This document shows positions 22,306-33,867 of a stretch of 64,000 nt of DNA, in pieces. Location of the stretch: NCBI GenBank assembly GCA_037127315.1, contig JBBBDQ010001028.1, forward strand, positions 3,822,501 to 3,886,500. The letters are read 5' to 3'. The position numbers and the translations under genes are program-made. Numbering within the stretch: the first letter of the stretch is position 1; each line of letters starts with the position of its first letter. Under the pieces are notes generated by a model. The model made no database searches. It was not told the DNA's origin and worked only from the letters and a program-made list of their open reading frames with translations. Source of the DNA: Ascarosepion bandense. Lineage: Eukaryota > Mollusca > Cephalopoda > Sepiida > Sepiidae.

Positions 22306-23225
22306 CTGCACATTTTTAATAAATCAATAAATCATTTGTCGCAGAATAGATGCCCCTCCATCTTCTCCCTCTTTTATTATTTTTTCCTCTGCTTATATTC
22401 ATAATCACTGTTCCTTCTCTACCAAGCGCAACTCGGTAAAGCAATCGCCCATCTACTTATGGAAATTGCAGGGGAAAAATACAGAAAATAACGAAATTAA
22501 ACAGTAACGTAGAAAAGCCTATTTTCTATAAAACCTCAACATCGGATGCGCATGCGCAATCCCGCATGTCCCTTGAAACCATAATGTCCGCTTTTGCTTT
22601 GAAATTAAAAAAAAAAAATGAAGAATGTCACCTAAAGATAATTAGAAACTTTCCGACACTTGGTTCACACTCACCTCCGGGTGGCCATCATTTTCGTTGT
22701 CACATTGACCCGAAGGTTACCAAGTAGTTGCCTTTTTTTATCAACGCATGTCTCTTTATTCTTTTCTTGTTATATTCTTCTTTTTTTTTTTTTTTGCTTC
22801 CATTAGTGTTGTGTGGATATTCATTTATGGCTACAAAATTACATGTGCTTCTTTGATTTTGATTACACCTGTTCTGTCTTCCTTTATCGACTGTTGTGAA
22901 CATATCGCCCACAAACACAAAACAATACATAGGCTGAGATTGCTTTTTTGACGCTCGCCTTTTTACCAAGGGAAATGGGTTTCGCTACTTTTCGTCTCCA
23001 CCACTAGTTTTGTTACAAAACTGACTTGCTTTTTTCTGTTAATCAACGTTGGCTATGAGATTAAAATCAACTCCATGTACAAAATTGGTTTGCCGAAAAA
23101 ATATTACTGCCTTATATTTTCTGGATTTTTTCTTTTCATTTTTTCTTTTAACTTCATAGGTTGGGATCAAGAATTCTCTATGTGCATCCCCATACATAGG
23201 GGTAAGCACCTAAAAAAGAAGCCAC
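22041..23225. other. Unassigned; NRF1-type palindrome at 22547-22558
   Basis: 22277-22306 is a TA tract. TGCGCATGCGCA at 22547-22558 equals the classic NRF1 site. Nearby sequence (22500-22700) is less AT-rich than its surroundings and not repeated elsewhere in the window. No gene is visible. Confidence 0.4.
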
Positions 23226-23227
23226 CT

Positions 23228-23495
23228 GCTTACTATACATATTTCCACCTTTTTGACTCTCGTGCAAACTTGTAATATGTCTACATTTTTTTACATGCAA
23301 ATTAATCATAGGCTTACTGCTTTGATTCTGGTTCAAACCGAACCTACAGGTTTACTGCTTTGATTCTCGTTTAAACCGAACCTACGTATACACTTGAACT
23401 CTGATCCAAACCAAACCTGCATTTACCTTTCTGATTCTCATGCAAACCAAAGGCTATCTTTACCTTTTTTATTCTGCTTCAAACCAAATCCGGGT
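23228..23495. repeat. Minisatellite, about 37-bp unit, five or six diverged copies
   Basis: Units share TTTGATTCT..(T/A)CAAACC(G/A)AACCTAC and repeat at about 23309, 23347, 23386, 23420 and 23458, with a probable first unit at 23240. Confidence 0.75.
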
Positions 23496-23794
23496 CTATC
23501 TGTCTGTTATTTATCAAGTGATAGAATTCAGCATTAAATAACCTGGAAAAGCTTGATATGTCCTAAAACAAACCAAAGTAACCTTGTATTTATTTAATTG
23601 ATTTTTTTCTTTTGCTCATTATTTTATTATTTTTGTCCTCCTGTTATCATGTGATTCATACTTTGCTTTTCTCAATTCTTCCGTTCTCTTTTAATTTTTT
23701 TCCTGATTCAATTCCTTCAAGATCGCAATTAAAATCTTTGAAAGATTCCTACACTTGCTAAAATTCTCTGGTTGAATCGTCCTTGGTTTAATGA

Positions 23795-24140
23795 TAAATT
23801 GCATCCGGCAAGAATTCGGAAGGTTTTAGGGAATTCGGAATAACCTTCTAATCGCTCTTGTTCAAAGGTTAACCCTAACCCACAGTGTTAGCACTCGTTA
23901 GGGTCCCAATTATGAGCAAACAGTTAAATCCAAAACTGTGGTCAAACACTATAAAAGTATAAAAACACATTTTCCTATTACTATTACTAGCAACATATTT
24001 TTGTGGAAAAAAATTACCAGCATTACATTTTTGAGGAAAAGTTATGTACCTGCAATACGTTTTGTAAATGAAATTATTAATGCTGCCAAGAAAATTAAAT
24101 TTCGGCATTAAATGACCCATAAGGAGTTGATATACAGCTA
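23795..24140 (+). mobile_element. Repeat family D copy
   Basis: Blocks in order: TGCATCCGGCAAG, CTAATCGCTCTTGTTC, AACCCTAACCCACAGTG, GTTAGGGTCCCAATTATGAG, CACTATAAAAGTATAAAAAC, then AT-rich tandem units with TTACCAGCATTACATTTTTG, and TTTCGGCATTAAATGACCC. Confidence 0.65.
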
Positions 24141-25012
24141 AATAAAGAAACCTATCTGGTTAAAGTGAAGATGTTCATCAATTAGAAAAACTGGTTAAGT
24201 TATAACAGCTTTTTTCTTTCAATTCCTAAGATCCATAAAAAATAAATATTTGATATGTAAAGGTATTACTGACCAATTAATGCTCCAATTTTAAGGAAGT
24301 AACCAATATGGAAACAATTATTTCTTTCCCCAAAAAGGATATACAAACAAAACTAAAGTTTATTTAAATATTATTTACCAAGAATATATTCACCTTCATT
24401 TTCAACGACTGCAATCTAACAGAAAGGCAAATTTTCAATTCTACATTAAAATGTTTTTTGTTTTTTTCTCCTTTGAAGTTTGAAAGATTGTTATCAACAT
24501 GTTTGTTTCTTTCTGAATATTGTGACACTTACGAAATGTTCTAAGGATCAAAAGAACAGAAAATTCGTTTGATGTTAAATCTAATGAGAAAGATCCTCCC
24601 ATTCAAACGATCTTATTTTTTCTTGGGATTGTTTTGTAGAGTAAACCCTTGCACTGTCATGCTGGAAAATAGTATATTTTCTGCTTACCAAAGCAGAGGA
24701 GTTTTGATGCAAAGTTTCGTTTATCGAATCAAGTTACTGACAAGGAACCTCTGCAGTGATGACCTGTTCATGATCCAGCTCCTTAATGTGTATACCGTCT
24801 ATATTCCAATAGATACAAAACAAATAGTCGTGTTATGTTTCTGACATTGATAATTTATTTATAGAATTAAACATATAATTATAGAATTAGATATTTAAAC
24901 ATTCTTATGTGAGATCCTCTTACTAAGAGTAAGGGCTTCACATACTACGTCAATGGCAAGCAGATATAAACCAATGACTAAACCTTAGTAGTTTAATTTT
25001 CCAACATACAAT

Positions 25013-25014
<2 letters not shown>
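24141..25014. other. Nothing recognised
   Basis: AT-rich. The 91-codon frame at 24569 shows no motif. Confidence 0.45.

Positions 25015-25016
<2 letters not shown>

Positions 25017-25085
<69 letters not shown>
25017..25085. repeat. (TG)n microsatellite
   Basis: About 34 uninterrupted TG units followed by a short AG run. Confidence 0.99.
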
Positions 25086-25097
<12 letters not shown>

Positions 25098-25249
25098 TTA
25101 AATGTTTTTCATTCTTACTGAAAAGCGTTTGAATACCTTCAGAATTTTCGCGTGAAACTTCAGTCAGTTATTTTCTCAACAGAATACATTTTGCACATTT
25201 ATAAATCTACCATTTGACCGAGCATTGAACACTTTGCCATATCTTGTCA

Positions 25250-25500
25250 GCTGCTCCTGCTATTTATCTTAAGGTTCTTGACAAAATCTAAAGGAGGATC
25301 TGCAATATAATTGATCCTAACTTAGCAGACCGCCTTCAGTCGCTTTCTCGCATATGCGATGTGACTTCCCACTCTCTTTTCTACGAGTATTTTCATGGCA
25401 ACTGCACTGACGAGGTTTATTTTTTCCTGGATCCCCGACCACATTTATTTACGGGTGCTACTAGGTTGGCATCAAGTTCATAACCTTTTACCATTGAAAT
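25250..25500 (+). mobile_element. APE-type LINE C-terminal fragment
   Basis: The plus strand reads VLDKI.RRICNIIDPNLADR, then LQSLSRICDVTSHSLFYEYF and HGNCTDEV, and then GATRLAS. It aligns with VLDKIQRRICNVIDTDLADR..YYKYFHGFCSDEL in the LINE at 38551. In-frame stops. Confidence 0.7.
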
Positions 25501-25907
25501 AATTAAATGTAATTGTTTCTTCTATTCACCCATCGACATACTGACCTGTCTCGCCGTTGCTTAAATTCAGTAATCATGCGGGAACCGGTGTTTTAACTCG
25601 AGCTTCTAAAGTACAATTAGAATTTATAAGATTGAAAAGATTGCGTGATGGGTAATAGTAGTGCTTGGAATAATGTGCGAACAAAAGTATAGACACGTAG
25701 GCATAGTTGAAAAGCTATTTAACTACGCGTAGGGCTTTTTATAGCAAGCGTTCTCAGGCTAGAATGAGAGATAAAATTCATACGTTATGAAAGAGTAATA
25801 ATAAATATCTTTATCTGATTATGCGACGTCTAGAGAGTTGATCTTTTACGTACTGAAGACACTAACATCAGCTGAAATTTATATTCAAGCTACTCCGAGT
25901 AGATTAT

Positions 25908-25912
<5 letters not shown>

Positions 25913-25984
<72 letters not shown>
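25913..25984. repeat. (CT)n(TA)n compound microsatellite
   Basis: About 19 CT units followed by about 16 TA units. Confidence 0.97.
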
Positions 25985-25988
<4 letters not shown>

Positions 25989-26175
25989 ATGAATTATTTT
26001 GAACATTATTTTTACTGATACCCGTATTTAAGTAGATATTCTGTTTTTAATTAAACAGTATTTTATATTTATATCTACCGGCCTGGTTATTTCACGATAA
26101 ATTAAATAATTAAAAACAGAATATCTACTTAAATACGGGTATCGGTAAAAATAATGTTCAAAATAATTCATTACA
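25985..26175. repeat. Inverted repeat, 69-bp arms and 53-bp spacer
   Basis: Arms 25985-26053 and 26107-26175 are reverse complements with one mismatch (ACTGATACCC against ACCGATACCC). TA tracts lie outside both ends. No coding sequence. It could be a MITE-like fold-back element. Confidence 0.93.
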
Positions 26176-27446
26176 AATTGTCGGTTGCTTATAACCAAGT
26201 TTCGTTAATATATATATATATATATATTGCATTAAACTCTAACAAATTTTGATGTTATTGTATTAATAATAATATTATTATTATATCTGCCGACTTTGCC
26301 TTTAGCTTTTATTGTTAATATATATATATATCCCCCTCTCTCTCTCTCCCTCTCTCTCTCTCCCCCCTCTCTCTCTCTCTCTCTCTCTCTCACTTACACA
26401 TTGTGTTAATAAAATTGTTGTGATGATGGGTGATATTATATAAGAAATCGGATTAGAGGCTCATATGCAATATCAGAAACATCATTTCAGTGCATATTCA
26501 ATGTATTTTCTTCTTTCAAGAACACATGAATGGATATAATTAGGTATCTCCACTATTTTTTTACCTAAGTTTTAAAATGAAATTTTCAAAATAAAAATAA
26601 ATTTCTTGAAGCTTTAATTTTAGCATTAATTGAAAGCTAAATTACTAAATTTACTATTTCCAGTACGCAAAATACAGTGGTGTGTTTCAAATAAAAATTA
26701 CATTCGTTGGATTCTCGACTTTTTCCAAAGTTTGAATTACTCGGATTTGTAAAAAGTATTACTTGCTTATGGCATGGAATTTAGAATACAAATATTTCTT
26801 AATCTCGGGGTGATATTTTTCTGACCGTTAAGTAATTAATGTGCAGCCAGCCGTGTTGACAAGCTAAGTATGGTTGACCAGAATTTACATAAATTTATTA
26901 AACCTAAGTGATCATTTCGTAAGCGGAACAACCCTTGAAACACGCGGTCGTTTAATATGTCACTTATGACTTTCAACACACAAAAAAGGAATTTATTATT
27001 TTAAAAATATTGGTAGGTAAATTAAGTTTTTATAATGATGCAGTTGTATCAAGTTTTTCTATTTTCGATTATTAAATATAGTCTTCACTTAATAACTTAA
27101 TAACCTAATACAGAAAATGATCGGCAGAAATTTAAAAAAACTTTTGAAACTTAAAAAATCATTTTGATTAAAAAAATAAAAGTGAAAATAATTATTGTAA
27201 AAACTCATTATTCATCGATTTTTTCTACAGTTTATGATATCCTTAATTTATTTTGTCAATAAAAGCAATTAAATACTTATCTAAGTAAAAAATGGGGCAT
27301 AGTTTATTGCATTTAATTGCATCATTCGGAACAGGTTTTCAGAGAAGTGGCAACTGGTTAAAAAAAAATGATTTACCATCCCTAAGGAGTCCTGCATTTT
27401 ACTAATAAAATGTAGTTTGTAGACAAAAGTCAATTTCTAGAAATTT
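26176..27446. other. Very AT-rich; microsatellites then nothing
   Basis: TA tracts at 26208-26228 and 26315-26330, a CT-rich tract at 26331-26391, then AT-rich DNA with no recognisable feature. Confidence 0.5.
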
Positions 27447-27655
27447 AATCTTCAGCAATGACTTGAATTCCTTCAGTGACTGGCGTGTGTATACACTGCT
27501 TATATATAACACGCTAAAATTTTGCTTCTCTGATTCCATGCGCCTATGGCTTAGGGGTTAGCGACTGACACCAAATCGGTCGAGCAAGTGGATGTCTATC
27601 CACACTGATGACCTGTGATACAGCGAAATAGGCTTGTATGTGGATGACTAATATA
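27447..27655 (+). mobile_element. SINE family B copy 1, with hammerhead-like motif
   Basis: Aligns with 43949-44180: GATTCCATGCGCCTATGGCT, TTAG..GGTTAGCGACTGACAC, CAAATCGGTCGAG, then CCACACTGATGA and TGTGATACAGCGAAA. The A-box-like TATGGCTTAGGGGTTAGCG marks a tRNA-like head; a 24-bp gap relative to copy 2 removes the B box. The 3' part holds the ribozyme-like motif described next. Confidence 0.65.
27597..27646 (+). ncRNA. Hammerhead-ribozyme-like motif (type I)
   Basis: Core CTGATGA at 27605-27611 and GAAA at 27625-27628. Stem I would pair TATCCACA (27597-27604) with TGTGGATG (27639-27646): seven Watson-Crick pairs plus a G-T pair. Stem II would pair CTG with CAG (27613-27615 and 27621-27623) closed by TGATA, with a C-C mismatch next to the core. 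Stem III would be only two pairs around GGCT, followed by the cleavage dinucleotide TA (27637-27638). Short stem III is known in animal type I hammerheads. Activity is unproven. Confidence 0.45.
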
Positions 27656-30394
27656 AATATATATTAACCAAGATTCTATCAAGATAATGATTTAAAAATT
27701 AATTTCATTTATTTATGAATAAGTCCTGAAAGTTTCATTAAAAACAGACCATTATTTGATTTTTGTAAGAATTTCTAAATCAATGTGTTTTTCACCGGAA
27801 AAAAATGTGTTTCGTAATACATTTATTATAGTAAACTCTGGTATATATCTGGTCACTCGATGACAAAAACAAGATTTTTAACCAAAATTTATAACGCGTT
27901 AGAAAAGATTTTAAAATTTTTTTTAAATAATTAAAAAATACTTTGATCTATCCTCTTAATAATAGCATAAACATTTTTACGATACAATGTTGATTTTATT
28001 AAGTTTAGGGCCTTTTAACGTCACGCTATGCTGTTTTTCAGCAAATTAGTGGAGGTATCTTTTCAGCAAATTAGTCGAGGTACCTCGATAAAATAAAGGT
28101 GACAAATAAAATAAATATTGATGGAAATACAATGTTGAAAAACCAAGTACTCAATTCCAAGAAGCCCTGAGTTCCACGAGATTCTGAATTCCAAGAAGAA
28201 CTCTATTTCCTAAACAAAAGACCAAAGCAAGCACAAAACATTTAAAAGAAAAAAGAAACAAACGTGTGATCACTATTCGGGAAAGAGTAAAAGAAGTGAT
28301 TCTCTTAGCTTTCTATTTACTCGTTAAATTATATCTCTTTCAAGAATATAGCGTCTAAATGAATGAGAATATTTGACAGAGACGAGAGACAAGTTTGGGA
28401 TGGAATCAGGGAAGATTGGGGAAAACGTGACATCGCAAGAATTACTTATAATCTATAATGGACACTCTTTAACATCCGACAAAGAGGTAGGAAAATTATC
28501 GCTCCTTCCCGCTTTCCACGGTCGACTAAATGAAACGCTTAATTGCCATTGGCGCGCATGGCTAATTTTGGCCAATCAACAGCCGTTGATAATTCTGGAG
28601 ATTTTCGTTTGGCCTTCGACCAGAATCCAATTGGACTCATCTTCCGGAAGAGTATGAAGCACTTACTAACAATAAAGTGACTTCACCAAGCAATCAGTTT
28701 GAATAGGGAAATTGAAGAGATCTCGTGTAAATTATAAGTGTCCTTCTAGTAGTCTCAATGGTCGAGACAGACAACTAAAGTGAACAGAAATCTTCCTGTA
28801 TTATTCAGAAGACTGTGTTGTTATTGATTGAAAACTATTGTCTGTTTTCCTCACAAACTGACAATGTCAGTCCTCTTTATGTTTTTCTTATATCATCTTT
28901 AGCTTTCTCTCTACCGTAAAAAGACAATATATTTGCTATTGTTCGGTTTTCGCATGAAGCTTGTAAAATTTGCAAAGATTTATAGTACCCGTATCTCTTC
29001 ACTCTGACTATAGTAATTTGATGATCAAGTAAAATAATGCTTTGTTGTATGTCACGCGCTCATCATCAACATCATCCTCATCATCAGACACATGAGCGGG
29101 TGTGCTCACAAAGTCACTGCGTTGCCGTGCACTTATCTAGTTCACTCTGCATATCTAGTTTGAAAACCGGAGAGACATCCATTCATGCGAGGCGTGTCTT
29201 GGAAAGCAGACTAAACAGAGATGGCCACTTACTAGGTCAAACCACAGCCGATATCCTACAACTTGAAGGTTCACATTGGTCATGGATATGTGGTCGTCTT
29301 CATTAGGGAACCCCTCCACCGTGGCTGTTAACTTACTTCGAGGAAGCCCTCTTTGCAGTGATGTTGTGTTTTCACCACACTACCTGTGTTGCATTGGAGC
29401 CCAGTTTACCCGATCAAGCTAGATGGCTGCAGAAACGTACAAAATGAACTATTTGCTTTGTTTTGTTTTAATCTTACTTGGTATCTAACCAGGTTCCTCA
29501 CCAGGAAAAACCTTATTAAGGGACCTGATTATACGCTGATGACCCGAACATAGCCACACTTGTTGCTTTGTGCAATACTTAGCTAAGTCTTGAATAAAGT
29601 CATAATTTTTAATACCACTAATATTCATAAACTAGAAATATAAATTTTCATGGTTTTCCTATTTTAATTTTCTGATTGATCCAGTTCTTAATTTCTCAGT
29701 TAACGATTGAATAAGCTGACAGCGTGTTCTACGACAATATATATCCGTAGAAATTTCCATATCGCATCGTTAAACATTTGAGATTAACAGCTTTAACAAA
29801 ATATTGCAATAACAATCACAGATATGAATGTTGGTCGTTATTTTAAGAAGTGGGTTCAAATGAAAAAGATTTGAAATTGAAACTTTTTCTATTTCACTGA
29901 AACACACTTCTTTCTTTATTGCATTAATTTTCTCACTGAAGTAGCTTCTCTAATATATCTTTTACGTCTTTTCACGCGATCAAAATGTTATAGTCCATTA
30001 TTTCTGAGATATTGGCAGAAGACGTTAAACTCTTCTTTATTTCTTTCTTTCTTTCTTTCTTATTTTTCACTGAAACCAAGTAGCCTCTCTGATATTATTT
30101 TCACGAGATCAACATGGAATAGAACTGCTTGATTCCACCAGCCTTGACTTTTTCAGCTGGGATCTACCATGCTACATACACACGGATGAATCATCTGCAT
30201 TCCCTTCTAATTCCATTAATATGAAGTAACTTCTTCTTGGACAGCTTCTTCCCAAGAACTACTGCTTTGTCGAATTAACTCCCGAGGAAATGTTCTCTAG
30301 GTCACTACAATCTTACTTCCTTCAACCAGTAATCCTCTACCTTGAATGGGTCAGAGAAGAGTTTAACTGCTAGATTCTGATCATCTAGATTTTT
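27656..30394. other. 2.7 kb without recognisable repeats or genes
   Basis: 27656-28350 is very AT-rich. 28350-29420 is more balanced and not repeated in this window; 28540-28610 contains a CCAAT box in TTTTGGCCAATCAACAGCC and a GGCGCGC. The 94- and 89-codon frames at 28373 and 29037 show no motif. 30036-30062 is a short TTTC tract. This may be older unique DNA, but no gene is supported. Confidence 0.4.
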
Positions 30395-30670
30395 GGAGGT
30401 GTTACGGAGTGCCGAGTTCGAATTCAAGTTGAATTTATTGTGTTCACTTACGTGGTAATACCCTTGAGAAACATATTAATCCACCTCTTCCCCCCGGGCT
30501 ATGGGCCAAATAACAGAACAGATTGGATTCTATCGCCTTGGTTCGTATCTAATCTACCATAGAAAGTAATGGCAACCTACTGCTGGAAAATAATCTTCCC
30601 AGTCAGTCATATCTCTTTAGAGACATAATCGCCCTAACGTGCATCACGCAAGGTACTTAACTGACTGATA
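30395..30670 (+). mobile_element. SINE family A copy
   Basis: Opposite orientation to most copies. Starts with GTGCCGAGTTCGAATTCAAG (B box), then GGTAATACCCTTGAGAAAC, ACCATAGAAAGTAATGGCAA and the CAGTCAGTCATATCTC..CTTAACTGACTGA end. Confidence 0.75.
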
Positions 30671-30759
30671 TCTTCTACATAAATATTCCCTAAGAACGGA
30701 GTATTTAGTTAGGCAGATCATTAATACAGAGCGGAAAGCGGGTAGGGTCGAGGGAAGAA

Positions 30760-31262
30760 TCCTGCGAAAGTCTAGCATTGGACTTTAGGACTAGGATGAA
30801 TTGATATTTTCGAAAGCCCTTCCAGATATCCCTTACTAGAAGGTTTGTGTAGCAGCCTCCTATGTCTTCAATATGCCCGTGACTGTTACGTTTTCAAAGC
30901 CTTCCTTTCTCATTATGCTTCCAAGGTATTTCAGACACGTTTTCCTGAATCTGAATAGAAGTATTCCGAGTAGAAGTTGACATTTTCTTTTCTTTCTCGC
31001 TTCGACCATGGAATTTTTCAGTATCCTTCTGTTAATCTACATTTTTGCTGCTTCTAGTTTTTTGCCCGTCCTTGATGAGATTGTCAAGCATTCACTGCTA
31101 CATAAGTAGAAGGATATCACATTGTAACCCAACGCTCTTTTCTCTGCTTTTAACGAAATTTTTATTTTCCTGCGCCGTGTATAGCTTTTGGAATGCTTCT
31201 TTCGCTGGTCTAATACGTACTTCGGATTTCTGTGCCACATTTTTCATTTTTTTTAAATCATA
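30760..31262 (-). pseudogene. RTE-like LINE, C-terminal fragment
   Basis: The minus strand reads SYTRRRKIKISLKAEKRALG, SSECLTISSRTGKKLEAAKM and, after a shift, GSIMRKEGFENVTVTG. RTE-type reverse transcriptases end with the order RKISxxTKKRxLxCYV, GSECWTISxxMxxxLEATEM and FLGHVMRKEGLENL, so this is the end of the thumb and C-terminal region. Multiple shifts; no catalytic motif left. Confidence 0.65.
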
Positions 31263-31534
31263 TAACACCGGTACATGTGAGGTAAATATATTTCATATCA
31301 ACAGAAAAACAGACAATATTTTTTAAAGGTCTCCAGACGGTATATAAGCCAATTCGATTCAATAATTAATTGGAATAAATGTCAAAGATATTTGTCTCTT
31401 GAATGAACTAGACTTTTGAGGACATGTGTCTAGACAGTAAATCTATCTAACATTTGACCTATATATCAGGGGATGCGATTGATACAGACTGGGATTGCGT
31501 TCCTCTTATATGTACCATGTAACTTCAGAACTTT

Positions 31535-31659
31535 AGTTATCAAGGCTCTCCACAATTTCCTTTCATTTGTAGCTTAAATTTATGTATTTTGACTTTTTGC
31601 TACCTCCCCTAAACTTTGTTCTGACATCCATTTACTCAAGCTCGTTAGGTAAATTAAGC

Positions 31660-31660
<1 letters not shown>
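31535..31660 (-). mobile_element. Dispersed repeat, probable RTE-like 3' end
   Basis: Nearly the same as 33618-33748 (GCTCT(C/A)CACAATTTCC, CATTTGTAGCT, TACCTCCCCTAAACT, GTTCTGACATCCA, CTCAAG..CGTTAGGTA). It resembles the outer end of the RTE-like copies at 37425 and 53715 (CGCTCCGCCATCCA..GCTCA). Both copies end in CT/CTAT microsatellites. Confidence 0.5.
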
Positions 31661-31662
<2 letters not shown>

Positions 31663-31735
<73 letters not shown>

Positions 31736-31745
31736 CTATCTATCA
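31663..31745. repeat. (CT)n(CTAT)n microsatellite
   Basis: About 27 CT units followed by about seven CTAT units. Frames reading repeated Ser-Leu are artefacts. Confidence 0.98.
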
Positions 31746-32104
31746 TTTTTATGCTCAACAATATTTTCTCTTTCACAAACCCTCTATCTTTCATCTTAAC
31801 ATTGCAGTAGCTGCTACAAGTTTTTTCTTCATCACTGAAAAAATGCATAGCATTCATTACCAGAGACTTAGAGAGAAATTACATAGAAGTCCAGCTAGTA
31901 ATGCGCTTATTTATAAAAAAAATATATTAAATAATATAATTCAGTGGAAATTATTAAATACATATTCTATTGATATTCAGATATAATTAAGCTTGAACAC
32001 AAGACAACATTTATTTAATTTTTTAAGAAGGTTTTTCAGGAAATAAACTTCTTTTCCAAGACGATTTTCTATTATAATTAAAATATCTTCATTTTTGGAC
32101 CCTG
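31746..32104. other. Nothing recognised
   Basis: The 134-codon frame that starts at 31582 crosses the microsatellite and has no motif in this part. Confidence 0.45.
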
Positions 32105-32560
32105 GGCATGACGTTAAACTGCATCCGGCAGCAAAGCCTCTGACTGGGAGATTGTGAGGAGCATGGAACCTCCTCTTAATTGCTGTTGTTCTCAGGTCCA
32201 CCCTAACCCGGAGTGGTAGCACCTGTTAGGGTCCCAGCTATGGGCATATAGTTAACCTCCAAATTGGTGTCAAAACACTATGAAAGTATAAAAATAGACT
32301 TTTATAGAAAAATATAGATTTTTGAAGGAAAAATATTACCAACAATACATTTTTGAAGAAAAAATTATTACCATAACAGATTTTTTAAAGAAAAAGATAT
32401 TCTCAAAATAACATTTTTTAATACAAAATTAGAAGACATCTTCAGTTTTCTAAAATAAAAAAAAATATTAAAATCTGACTAAATCAACCTTCTCACTGTG
32501 ACTGAACATTAAAACCCTACCTTTTGGGCATTAAATAACCCACAGAGTTTGATATGCCGT
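32105..32560 (+). mobile_element. Repeat family D copy, best preserved
   Basis: Carries all blocks: AAACTGCATCCGGCAGC, CTCTTAATTGCTGTTGTTC, ACCCTAACCCGGAGTGGTAG, GTTAGGGTCCCAGCTATGGG, AACACTATGAAAGTATAAAA, then three or four tandem units of about 33 bp with AATACATTTTTGAAGAAAAA, and GGCATTAAATAACCCACAGA. Non-coding. Confidence 0.7.
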
Positions 32561-32644
32561 TAAACAAAACTCAAATTCAAATTCTTCATTTTTGTTTTTA
32601 ATAATTAAATTTCTATAAATATTTCCATGGTAATTATTCTGATG

Positions 32645-32960
32645 AGCTTTCCTCTTTGTTACGTAGATTTTATAAATTTAAGCGCAGTACTAGATTGGGG
32701 GAGAGGCCATATCGTTTTACAGTTGATTTGAGTAAATGTAACCGCTTCTTCTCTCGCATTTATTGCTTACGGAAATCTCTTCTGGTCTCTTGCTCTCCAG
32801 TTAACTTCAAATGCAGTGTAAATCGTTATCTTCTTTCTTCTTAATTATACTTTTTTTTTAATGTTCTCTCTCCTTAATAATATTTGCTTGTTCTCATATT
32901 CTTTCACACTGAGTAATCTCCTTGCGCCTTAATGATGTTATTGCCTTACTTGGAGAGTGA
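32645..32960 (+). mobile_element. APE-type LINE 3' end fragment
   Basis: The plus frame reads ELSSLLRRFYKFKRSTRLGE then RPYRFTVDLSKCNRFFSR and SCSPVNFKCSVNRYLLSS. This matches the C-terminus at 39720-39930 (ELRSLVPP..TRLAT; CFPDSYNLQEFKCKIK), followed by the 3' UTR signature CTTGCGCCTTAATGATG..TGCCTTACTTGG. Confidence 0.65.
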
Positions 32961-33617
32961 AATAAAAGAAAATCAATTTTCATTTTGTCGTAAATCATGT
33001 AATGTTGTGATGGGCGATTAAACTGGTCTTTTTGTAATACCAAAGAATGAAAAAAAAAACACAGAATAAGTGATAGAAAGAAACAAAGAAAAAGACAAGA
33101 AATAAACAAATAAAAAGAAAGTAAAATAGAAAAACTAAATTTATGTTGGAGTAATTAAAACTGTTTTGTTTACAATTGTCCTTGAAATGTTTTTCTTTAA
33201 TTAAAAATAATTTTTCTTAATAACGATTGGTATAGACAAGTGAACATTTGACTGCAAATAACTAATCAATTTACATACAGTATACATACTTTATAAATCA
33301 TTATATAAGAAAATGGAAAAGGCAATTTGTAATTTACATTGAAAATCCTATTAACATTGAATAAGTTTAATCCAACAGACTTTGATAAATTTAGAGGGTT
33401 TCTTTTTAATTATCTCCAAGTTGTCACCGGAAATAACTTATAAAGTAACTTCCATTAAAAAAAACGGTGCTTCATTTCAAGTCTATCAGGTGTTTATAAA
33501 AGTTCCTCAGTGTTGTGTATTTCAAAATTAGAGATTAAATGCATAATTGAAAATCGATTATTTCGTGGTTTCTTTTACCCATTCTATATAATAATAATTT
33601 TCTTTCAAATAAATTGC
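32961..33617. other. AT-rich DNA, nothing recognised
   Basis: No supportable feature. Confidence 0.45.
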
Positions 33618-33796
33618 TTTATCTATCATGGCTCTACACAATTTCCTGTCATTTGTAGCTAAACTTTTTGAATTTTGTCTTTTTGTTACCTCCCCTAAAC
33701 TCTGTTCTGACATCCAGTTACTCAAGTTCGTTAGGTAGGTTAATATCTATCTATCTATCTATCTATCTATCTCTCTCTCTCTCTCTCTCTCTCTCA
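33618..33796 (-). mobile_element. Dispersed repeat, probable RTE-like 3' end, with microsatellite
   Basis: Second copy of the 31535-31660 repeat, followed by CTAT units (33749-33772) and CT units (33773-33796). Confidence 0.5.
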
Positions 33797-33867
33797 AAAA
33801 AAAAAATTCAAACCCTACTTTGGGTCCCGGGTTTCTTTTTCGATTACAGAAAAAAATGTCTAATGTA

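Noticed and set aside
28373..28657. 94-codon frame in balanced-composition DNA
   Set aside because: No domain, no splice signals that I can define, and no support beyond the open frame itself.
31582..31986. 134-codon frame with Ser-Leu repeats
   Set aside because: Driven by the CT/CTAT microsatellite.
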